From Xestospongia muta (lineage: Eukaryota > Porifera > Demospongiae > Haplosclerida > Petrosiidae): a stretch of 64,000 nt of DNA. A program made the translations under genes and the position numbers. The stretch covers positions 5,372,932 through 5,436,931 of the forward strand of contig OY848925.1 of NCBI GenBank assembly GCA_963693285.1, in the 5' to 3' direction. Shown piece after piece: positions 39,539 through 64,000 of the stretch. The notes beneath the pieces are model-generated. The model did no database searches, had not been told where the DNA came from, and saw only the letters and a program-made list of their open reading frames with translations. Within the stretch, counting starts at the first letter, position 1. Every line of letters begins with the position of its first letter.

Positions 39539-40846
39539 AGCTCTGATCCTGTAGGGTGCGTGTGTGTGTGCTGTGTGTGTGTAGGTTGGTGGTCCTTTTT
39601 CACTTCCTCTGTCTCTCTTCGCTCTCCATCCATCCATTCTTTGTCACTACAAGTTCATTTACTCTTTTTCTTTCCCTGTAGAAGCAGTCCTGTTGAAAAA
39701 GGTGAGCTATCTCTCCATCCATTCAATTCTTTACTTCATTGATGCAGTTTTAACAGATTTTCTCTCTCTCTTTTTCTATGTTCTCAATGATCTGGACTGG
39801 CTCTGTCATCAAGTGGATTGGAGGACTCTTCATCTTTGAACTTTTTATATTCTTGTTTTTTTTGTTTTTTATTTTTTATTTGTTAACTTAAAACTTTTAA
39901 ATTTCTTTTTGTTTTTGTTTTGTTAAATTTCTTTTTGTTTTTGTTTTGTTATTTGCAACTTAAAACTTTTAAATTCATTCTTTTAAAATCTATTCTTAAT
40001 ATTAAATTCTCTCATTTAAATTTATTCTTTTTATTCTTTTAAAAAAAATTTTTTTTTAAATTAATCTTTAATCTATTCGTTCTTTTAAAACTTAAAAAAA
40101 AGAATTAATTCATTTATTCTTTTTTATATTTTTTTTATTCTTATGTATTCGTTCTTTAAAACTTAAAAAAAGAATTTTTTTCTTAGTATTAAATTCACTC
40201 ATTTATTCTTTTTTATTCTTAATAATTTATTCTTTTAAAAAATTCTTAATAATTTATTCTTTTTTATTCTTAATATTAATTCATTTATTCTTTTTTATTC
40301 TTAATATTAATAAATTTATTCTTTTTATTCTTAATATTAATAAATTTATATTCTTTATTCTAAATATTAAATTCGCTCATTTAAATTTATTCAAAATCTA
40401 TTCTTTAATTCATCCTTTTAAAACAAATTCTTAACATTACCTTTTAAAGATTACAAATGTTTTAATCATAAACCTTCTAAACAAGATTCTAAACAGTCAA
40501 TCTTGTTAATTATGAAAACAACAATGAATTAGTTACAACTAGTTACTGATACCAGCTTACAAGATTAGATTTTGTGAACAAATTCAATTAGTTTCTGAGC
40601 TATCATTAATTGTTTTAACAGACATTTCTATAACTGTAATATCTAATGTGTTAACTATCCATCAAGTTCAAGATGGACAGAATTAGAATCACTCAAACTC
40701 AGGTAGTGGTAACATAACACTAGCAGCTGGTTCAATACTAATGATACTACAACATTAACTGAATGGACTAAAAATGCAGAACCTTTACATCATCAATATT
40801 AACATAGTGAGTATAATAGTCAGCATACAATATTAGGAGTTCGTTA

Positions 40847-42675
40847 TTACACATCATGTAACAATATCAGTTGTAGTGATTGGATAGATGTTACAGAACC
40901 AGTAAGTCCCTGTAGCTCTATTAACATTGAAGTAATCTCACTCTCACTTAGAGGGCCAATTACATCCTAAGACAATAAAAATGTTAATAATAGAGAGAGA
41001 GAGAGAGAGAGTCAAATTCAAACTCAGACTAGATCAGTCTGTCTTACATTTGCAATAGCTTAAATGACTTTGAGCATTCATTGATTTGAAAAGTAGTAGG
41101 TGGTATCGAAACTGAAGTGAAATCAAACAAAATCATTTATTCATATTATTAAATGACAAAATTGATCAAACAAAATCAATATTAAATCAATACCTTCTTT
41201 CAATGGAGTGATCAAAGTTTTATACCAAACAGGAACAATATTCTGTATCTATAACAAGTACAAAAAGAAATACTCAATAATGTCACAATAATCTCTCTTA
41301 CCTTCCATATCAAAGGCAACTGTACTAATGACTTTAATAGATATCTCAAGTAGGGAATCTATTGAGAAGAATACCAACTATAGATTAAGTTCTCACGTAC
41401 CATGTTCATGTTGATAAGCTGTTCAAGGAGTTTGCTCAAAAGAGTAGTATCGTGTATATCATATTGTAGACATAGTTCACATATTAGTCTCATTGCCTAA
41501 AAGGAAGAACTTTCCAAATAAACAAACTATTGTCAATTGTTTAATTATTGTACTAATTACAGGGGTCATTGAGTTCTTACTCGTGGTTCATGTAAGTGGT
41601 TTTTCCAAAGAGTCCTGACCAGTCCTTCCTTGTTACATGATTGAAAAGCACCAACTGTTGTTTTAATATGGAGTCCTTCCAGTTCAGAGACAAAGAGAAT
41701 AACTTGTAGATACTCGCTATAGAGAGAGACATGAAACTTGAAAAAGGCAGTGCTAGTAAATACAGACTCTATCAATACATTAGTGTTAATAGAGTCAATA
41801 CAAGTAGACATTGTACTTACTTGATGTTAGTAACTTAAGCCTCACTGATTCTTTCAATTAACTCAATAGAAGCAATAGAAAACAAAACTTGAATTGCTCG
41901 TGTACGAGACTGTGTACCTCCTAGTACTTTGGAACTCTGAATAGATAAATAGTAAGATTAATTAATGGACAGATGAATGGATAGATGGATACCTATATGA
42001 ATTGATGGATTGATGGATGGATAGATGGATGGATGCATGGATTGATAGATGGATGGATGAATTAATGGATGGATGGATGGATTGATAGATGGATAGATGG
42101 ATTGATGGATGGATTGATGGATGGATGCATGGATGAATGGATTGATGGATGGATGAATGGATGGATTGATGCATGGATGGATGGATGAATCGATGGATGG
42201 ATGGATGCATGGATTGATGGATGGATGGATGGATTGATACTTGATAGATGGATGGAAGAATTGATAGATGGATGGACGAATTGATGGATGGATGAATTGA
42301 TGGATGGATTGATGAATTGATGGATGGATGGATGAACCAATAGATTGATGGATGGATGGATTGATTGATTGATGGATAAATGGATGGATTGATGGATAAA
42401 TGGATGAATTGATGGATGGATGGATGGATTGATAGATGGATTAATGGATGTATGGATGTATGGATGGATGGATGAATGGATGGAGAGATGGATGGATGGA
42501 TGGATGGAGAGATAGATGAATGGATGGATGGATGGATGGATGGATGAATGGATGGATTGATACTTGATAGATGGATGGAAGAATTAATGGATGGATGAAT
42601 TGATGAATTGATTGATGGATGGATTGATAGATGGATCGATGGACAAGTCATACTTTGGCCCAGTTAAGAAGATAT
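40847..42675 (-). pseudogene. KNTC1 3'-end pseudogene copy B1
   Basis: Unit B equivalent of A1: terminal exon 40847-40966, same missing exon at the GA tract near 40993-41010, same TAA near 41832, LLNWAK exon fragment at about 42645-42675. Confidence 0.92.
41962..42640. repeat. (GGAT)n-derived array, unit B, first block
   Basis: Equivalent of 34521-35087 with internal length changes. Confidence 0.97.
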
Positions 42676-43975
42676 GATGGATGCATAGATTTATGGATGG
42701 ATTGATGAGTGGATGAATTGATGGATGGATGGATGAATCAATGGATTGATGGATGAATCAATGGATGCATGGATTGATAGACAGATGGATTGATGGATGG
42801 ATTGATGGATGGATGGATTGATAGATGGATGGACGGGTGGGGAGATAGATAGATAGATTGTTGGATGGATGAATGGATGGATGTATGGATGGATGGATGA
42901 ATGGATGTAGAGATAGATGGATGGATGGATGGATGGAGAGGTAGATGGATGGATGGATGGATGAATGGATGGATAAGAAGATAGATGGATGGATGGATGG
43001 ATAGATGGTTGGACGGATGGATGGATGGATGGATGAATGGATGGATGGATGAATGGATGGATAAAAAGATAGATGGATGGATGGATGGATGGATGGACGG
43101 ATGGATAAAGAGATAGATAGATAGATAGTTGGATGGATGGATGGATTGATGGATGGATGGATGGATGGATGAAGAGGTAGATGGATGGAAGGATGGATGA
43201 ATGGATGGATAGAGAGATAAATAGATGCATGGATGGATGGATGGATGGATGGATGGATGGATGGATGGAGAGATAGATAGATAGATAGTTGGATGGATGA
43301 ATGGATGAATGTATGGATGTATGGATGAATGGATGGAGAAGTAGATAGATGGATGGATGGAGAGATAGATGGATGGATGGATGGATGGATGAATGGATGA
43401 ATAGAGAGATAGATAGATGGATGGATGGATGGAGAGATAGATGGATGGATGGATGGATGGATGAATGGATGAATAGAGAGATAGATAGATGAATGAATGG
43501 ATGGATGGATATGTGGATAGAGAGATAGATAGATAGTTGGATGGATGGATGGATAGAGAGATAGATAGATGGATGGATGGATGGATGGATGGAGAGATAG
43601 ATAGATAGATAGTTAGATGGATGAATGGATGGATGTATGGATGAATGGATGGAGAGGTAGATTGATGGATGGATGGATGGATGGATGGATGGATGGATAT
43701 ATGGATAGAGAGATAGATAGAGAGATAGATAGTTGGATGGATGAATGGATGGATGTATGGATGTATGGATGAATGGATGGAGAGGTAGATTGATGGATGG
43801 ATGGATGGATGGATGAATGGATGAATAGAGAGATAGATAGATGGATGGACGGATGGATATATGGATAGAGAGATAGATAGATAGATAGATAGTTGGATGG
43901 ATGGATAGACAGACAGATAGATAGACGAATGGATGGATGAATATCAATCCATCCATCCATCCATCCATCCATCTA
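42676..43975. repeat. (GGAT)n-derived array, unit B, second block
   Basis: Equivalent of 35119-36352; again ends in an inverted ATCC run. Confidence 0.97.
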
Positions 43976-43978
43976 GAA

Positions 43979-44635
43979 ATCAAACAAAATCATTTATTCA
44001 TATCATTAAACGACAAAACTGATCAAACAAAATCAATATTAAATCAATACCTTCTTTCAATGGAGTGATCAAAGTTTTATACCAAACAGGAACAATATTC
44101 TGTATCTATAACAAGCATCCATCCATCCATCCATCGTAGTATCATGTATATCATATTGTAGACATAGTTCACATATTAGTCTCATTGCCTAAAAGGAAGA
44201 ACTTTCCAAATAAACAAACTATTGTCAATTGTTTAATTATTGTACTAATTACAGGGGTCATTGAGTTCTTACTTGTGGTTCATGTGAGTGGTTTTTCCAA
44301 AGAGTCCTGACCAGTCCTTCCTTGTTACATGATTGAAAAGCACCAACTGTTGTTTTAATATGGAGTCCTTCCAGTTCAGAGACAAAGAGAATAACTTGTA
44401 CATACTCACTATAGAGAGAGACATGAAACTTGAAAAAGGCAGTGCTAGTAAATACAGACTCTATCAATACATTAGTGTTAATAGAGTCAATACAAGTAGA
44501 CATTGTACTTACTTGATGTTAGTAACTTAAGCCTCACTGATTCTTTCAATCAACTCAATAGAAGCAATAGAAAACAAAACTTGAATTCCTCATATACGAG
44601 ACTGTGTACCTCCTAGTACTTTGGAACTCTGAATA
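43979..44635 (-). pseudogene. KNTC1 3'-end pseudogene fragment B2
   Basis: Unit B equivalent of A2, with the same ATCC replacement at about 44115-44136 and the same TAA near 44525. Confidence 0.9.
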
Positions 44636-44647
44636 GATAAATAGTAA

Positions 44648-45664
44648 GAATAATTAATGGACAGATGAACGGATAGATGGATACCTATATGAATTGATGG
44701 ATTGATGGATGGATGGATGGATGGATGAATAGATTGATGGATGGATGGATGGTTGAATTGATTGATGGATGGATAGATGGATGGATGGATGGATTGATAG
44801 ATGGATTGATGGATGGATGCATGGATTGATGGATGGATTGATGGATGGATGCATGGATGAATGGATTGATGGATGGATAAATGGATGGATTGATGGATAG
44901 ATGGATGAATTGATGGATGGATGGATGCATAGATTGATGGATGGATGGATGGATTGATACTTGATAGATGGATGGACTGTGTACCTCCTAGTACTTTGGA
45001 ACTCTGAATAGATAAATAGTAAGAATAATTAATGGACAGATGAACGGATAGATGGATACCTAGATGAATTGATGGATTGATGGATGGATGGATGGATGGA
45101 TGGTTGAATTGATTGATGGATGGATAGATAGATGGATGCATTGATAGATGGATGGATGGATTGATGGATGGATGCATGAATGAATGGATTGATGGATGGA
45201 CGAATGGATGGATTGATGGATAGATGGATGAATCGATGGATGGATGGATGCATGGATTGATGGATGGATGGATGGATTAATGGATGGATTGATGGATTGA
45301 TGGATTGATAGATGGATGGACGGATTGATGGATGGATGGATGGACGAATTGATGGACGGATTGATGGATGGATGAATCAATGGATCGATGGATTGATGAA
45401 TGGATGAATCAATGGATTGATGGATGGATAGATGAATCGATGGATACATGGATTGCTGGATGGATGGATGGATTGATAGATGGATGGACGGATTGATGGA
45501 TGGACGAATTGATGGACGGATTGATGGATGGATGAATCAATGAATCGATGGATTGATGAATGGATGAATCAATGGATTGATGGATGGATAGATGAATCGA
45601 TGGATACATGGATTGCTGGATGGATGGAATGATGGATGGATTGATGGATGGATGGATAGATGAA
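44648..45664. repeat. (GGAT)n-derived array, unit B, third block
   Basis: Interrupted by exon fragment B3 at 44977-45045. Confidence 0.96.
44977..45045 (-). pseudogene. KNTC1 exon fragment B3
   Basis: Unit B equivalent of A3, flanked on both sides by GGAT arrays. Confidence 0.88.
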
Positions 45665-46780
45665 TGGATAAATGGGTTGTTGGATAAACTGTATTGTTTA
45701 ATGACTCCTTACTGTTTTAAATGTAAATAGAGAATTTAGGGACCTGGTTGTCAAGGTTACAATTGTGGGACATGTAAGATGGTTGTTCATAAGAGATGTT
45801 TTTACTGTTGCTGTCATGTAGAGATATTTGAAGGTCATTTTGTAAATACAAATTAACAAGTAGTATTAAGATATAATCACTATTTTCTCACTAGCCTGGC
45901 CTGTAAAGACAACCAGACGAATGTTTCTCTGAGAAAATGACAGCTGATTCTTTGCATGATTTCTTAGCATTGTGTTTGTTTTGTGATATGTGTAATTGTC
46001 CATCCATTTATCTATCAATACATCCATTCATTCATACATTCTTCTGAATATAGAACCAAATATAGACTGGAGTGATAATTATTTAATTTATAATGAAAAT
46101 TATAGTCGTGATATTATCAATGGGTTATTTGTGATATGTTTTTTTAATATCAAATTTTATTGCTAATTTTTTTAATTGAATTATAAGTTTATTGTTGTGA
46201 TCTCCATAATGGTGTGCATCTCTCCATTAATCTAGTTTGGTAATTAAGGCAAACGATTATTTCTGAAAATTGGAAAGTAATTAAAGCTGGATGTAACCGA
46301 TGTATATGAGTCACGCGTTTATTGACTGAGTGTTGGTAGGAGGAGTGTGAGTCGTGCATTCTGATTGGTCAATTATAAGTTCCCGCCATTATGGTACAAT
46401 TAAGATTCCAGCACACGCAGGATTGTGTGTCTGAGTCTGTAAGGGAGCGTGATCCCTAAAAGTTCATCTTTATAGATTATAAAAAGATAGGGTTGTCGGC
46501 CATGTTCAGTGCACTGCACCTCCGTGGGATCGTCGTCGTCGTTGGATCGTCTCTCTCGTCGTTGGATCGTCTCTCTCATCGTTGGATCGTCTCTCTCATC
46601 GTTGGATTTCACTCGTTTTTTGTCACCTTTTTTGTTTTTTTGTCATCGTTTTTCTTTATTTTTGTAACTTTTCTTTTTTAAATTTCTTCATTTATTTCTT
46701 TATTGATTGTCTAATTCCTTTTTTTCGTTTCTACAGGTCTTACTTTTCTAACTGATGTGCTTTGACATTTTCCTACCTCA

Positions 46781-46932
46781 ATGATGTTCTCTGACTGTTC
46801 TAGCTCTGATGTTCTCTGACTGTTCTAGCTCTGATGTTCTCTGACTGTTCTAGCTCTGATGTTCTCTAACTGTTCTAGCTCTGATGTTCTCTGACTGTTC
46901 TAGCTCTGATGTTCTCTGACTGTTCCAGCTCC
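46781..46932 (+). repeat. 25-bp VNTR, unit C
   Basis: Six copies of the same 25-base unit, with one C-to-A variant (CTAACTG) as in unit A. Confidence 0.92.
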
Positions 46933-47099
46933 TGCCTGATGTTCCCTGAATGTAAAAGATGAGTTTGCTCTCCTGGTCATTGGACTCTCTCCTGTCTTCC
47001 TTCCAGCCTTCTTTCCTCTTCTTTTATTTTTTTTTATTTTTATTTTGGGCTATCTAGCCTATACATTATACACACACTCATACAATCTCTACAAATCAT

Positions 47100-47173
47100 C
47101 TCTCCCCTGCCGCCTGGCGGCCTAAAAAAAAAATTTTTTTTTTAAATCCTAGGCCGCCAGGTGGCGGGGGAGA
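47100..47173. repeat. GC-rich hairpin, unit C
   Basis: Same inverted repeat, with a slightly different A/T centre. Confidence 0.93.
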
Positions 47174-48556
47174 GCTCTGATCCTGTAGGGTGCGTGTGTG
47201 TGTGCTGTGTGTGTGTAGGTTGGTGGTCCTTTTTCACTTCCTCTGTCTCTCTTGGCTCTCCATCCATCCATTCTTTGTCACTACAAGTTCATTTACTCTT
47301 TTTCTTTCCCTGTAGGAGCAGTCCTGTTGAAAAAGGTGAGCTATCTCTCCATCCATTCAATTCTTTACTTCATTGATGCAGTTTTAACAGATTTTCTCTC
47401 TCTCTTTTTCTATGTTCTCAATGATCTGGACTGGCTCTGTCATCAAGTGGATTGGAGGACTCTTCATCTTTGAACTTTTTATATTCTTGTTTTTTTTGTT
47501 TTTTATTTTTTATTTGTTAACTTAAAACTTTTAAATTTCTTTTTGTTTTTGTTTTGTTAAATTTCTTTTTGTTTTTGTTTTGTTATTTGCAACTTAAAAC
47601 TTTTAAATTCATTCTTTTAAATCTATTCTTAATATTAAATTCTCTCATTTAAATTTATTCTTTATATTCTTTTTAAAAAAATTTTTTTTAAATTAATCTT
47701 TAATTTTTAATATTAAATATTTTTTTTATTCTTTTAATCTATTCGTTCTTTTAAAACTTAAAAAAAGAATTTTTTTTTCTTAATATTAAATTCACTCATT
47801 TATTCTTTTTTATTCTTTAATATTAATTCATTTATTCTTTTTATATTTTCTTATGTATTCGTTCTTTAAAAATTAAAAAAAGAATTTTTTTCTTAGTATT
47901 AAATTCACTCATTTATTCTTTTTTATTCTTAATAATTTATTCTTTTAAAAAATTCTTAATAATTTATTCTTTTTTATTCTTAATATTAATTCATTTATTC
48001 TTTTTTATTCTTAATATTAATAAATTTATTCTTTTTATTCTTAATATTAATAAATTTATATTCTTTATTCTAAATATTAAATTCGCTCATTTAAATTTAT
48101 TCAAAATCTATTCTTTAATTCATCCTTTTAAAACAAATTCTTAACATTACCTTTTAAAGATTACAAATGTTTTAATCATAAACCTTCTAAACAAGATTCT
48201 AAACAGTCAATCTTGTTAATTATGAAAACAACAATGAATTAGTTACAACTAGTTACTGATACCAGCTTACAAGATTAGATTTTGTGAACAGACTCAATTA
48301 GTTTCTGAGCTATCATTAATTGTTTTAACAGACATTTCTATAACTGTAATATCTAATGTGTTAACTATCCATCAAGTTCAAGATGGACAGAATTAGAATC
48401 ACTCAAACTCAGGTAGTGGTAACATAACACTAGCAGCTGGTTCAATACTAATGATACTACAACATTAACTGAGTGGACTAAAAATGCAGAACCTTTACAT
48501 CATCAATATTAACATAGTGAGTATAATAGTCAGCATACAATATTAGGAGTTCATTA

Positions 48557-63149
<14,593 letters not shown>

Positions 63150-63422
63150 AATCTTTGGCAAGAAACTGGTAAGATGAAAAGAGATCGATCTTTTCCCGCG
63201 GTGTTATGAGCATGCGCAATGTGGCGTCCGCGAAATGTAGATTTTTCTATTACACACGTGGGTGTTTGGTTGCTGAAACGAACAGGTCGGGTTACAGACA
63301 AAACAGGTTCAAAGACTTTGCTATAAAAAGAAGCAACAGCCAAACTGTATGACAAGAGCTAACAATTACAAGTAGCTGATATTTAATTTCAGTTACAAAT
63401 TTCGAGGTATTAACAAAAAGCT
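63150..63422. promoter_or_regulatory. Divergent promoter, KNTC1 (-) / EGF-CUB gene (+)
   Basis: 273 bases between two ATGs, visibly richer in CpG than its surroundings. TTTTCCCGCGG at 63191-63201 fits the E2F consensus, and GCATGCGCA at 63210-63218 fits an NRF1 half-palindrome. An E2F site suits a mitotic-checkpoint gene. Motif assignment is by eye. Confidence 0.6.
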
Positions 63423-64000
63423 ATGTCTTCTTTTTCTCACTATACAGTGGTCATATTCCTGTTAGCTGTATTCACTGCACATGGACAGCTGGAATGCCGG
63501 TATGCAATAGGAGATTATCGTAACTGTACTTGTGGAGTCCAGTACAGGATAGTAGAGAAACGTTGCTGTAGTCCAGAAGAGTGTTTAAGACCTCATCTAT
63601 CAACAGAGAATTTAACTTGTACTTTTGTCTGTGAAAATGGAGGTACTTTTGACCAAGCTAACAGAATGTGCTTATGCAGACCTGGATACTATGGACTCTG
63701 TTGTCAGAGAGGTAAAAAATATAATTGTTGATACATTGCATTGAACTTGAATATTTTGTTTAGCAGTATTATCATTTTTATGTTTTATATTTCTCAGAAA
63801 CTCCACTATGTGGTGATGTTTTCGTCCAACATTCTGGTGAGTTTACCTCATTGGATTTCCCACAGCAATACCCAAACAATGCAAATTGTGTATGGAGAAT
63901 ATCAACAGATCCAAACAGAAGAATTGTACTAGGGGCAAAAAATATGGAGTTTCACCTAGAACCGGGAAGCAACATTTACAGCTGTAATTATGATTATGTA
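63423..64000 (+). CDS. Secreted EGF-like/CUB-domain protein, 5' part
   Basis: Exon 1 is 63423-63711. ATG is followed by a typical signal peptide (SSFSHYTVVIFLLAVFTAHG), then a Cys-rich segment (CRYAIGDYRNCTCG, KRCCSPEEC) and an EGF-like module (CTFVCENGGTFDQ, CLCRPGYYGLCC). Exon 2 starts at 63798 in matching phase 1 and runs out of the window. It encodes the start of a CUB domain: CGDVFV, a DFPQQYPNNANCVWRI block matching the CUB YPxxxxCxWxI pattern, and CNYDYV. Probably an extracellular matrix, protease or receptor-ectodomain protein; the rest of the architecture is not visible, so no orthologue is named. Confidence 0.85.

Larger units (their letters stand above)
38061..45664. repeat. Tandem segmental duplication, unit B (7604 bp)
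   Basis: Nearly identical to unit A in its unique parts. It differs mainly in repeat copy numbers (shorter VNTR, short GA tract at 40993-41010) and in the structure of the GGAT arrays. Confidence 0.96.

Overview
This is a nuclear DNA window from an animal: AT-rich, densely packed with small-exon genes and short introns, and loaded with simple repeats. The gene set (DLST, INTS7, an MTA-family NuRD subunit, WDR26, KNTC1, a CUB/EGF secreted protein) is metazoan. The compact, AT-rich, microsatellite-laden introns make me favour an early-branching animal, possibly a demosponge such as Amphimedon. The species is an inference, not something I can prove from the sequence.

Layout. 1-640 (+): last two exons of DLST. 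1000-1377 (-): a previously untracked 66-residue coiled-coil gene in three exons, convergent with DLST. 1.6-2.1 kb: AT/ATCG microsatellite running into a 200-N gap. 2629-9081 (+): INTS7, 26 exons, 943 codons, frame closed. 10.9-12.1 kb (+): a single-exon ADP-ribosyltransferase-fold-like gene with substituted catalytic positions, flanked by decayed relics of itself and other duplicated non-coding blocks (9.5-15.3 kb). 15364-19628 (-): MTA family, 17 exons, 750 codons. 20346-27605 (+): WDR26, 15 exons, 876 codons, with a large acidic/Ser-rich C-terminal extension; it is divergent from MTA. 28071-28322 (-): a short bHLH-like ORF.

30.5-50.2 kb is the most unusual part: a tandem segmental duplication of about 7.6 kb units (copies A and B, and the partial copy C). 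Each unit carries the 3' exons of the minus-strand gene KNTC1. Only copy C, contiguous with the body of KNTC1, is intact. A and B share the same nonsense codon and lack the same exon, and they are riddled with (GGAT)n arrays that have themselves captured extra copies of the exon block. KNTC1 (ROD/Rough deal, spindle checkpoint) runs on the minus strand from 63149 to 48557. At 63.15-63.42 kb a divergent promoter with E2F- and NRF1-like motifs separates it from a plus-strand secreted EGF/CUB gene cut by the window end.

A pattern across all genes: on the coding strand, (CT)n tracts sit directly in front of 3' splice sites, while (GT)n/(GA)n tracts follow 5' splice sites. The microsatellites therefore look sorted by splice-site polarity. 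No prokaryotic-type system, CRISPR array, intact transposon or tRNA/rRNA gene was seen.
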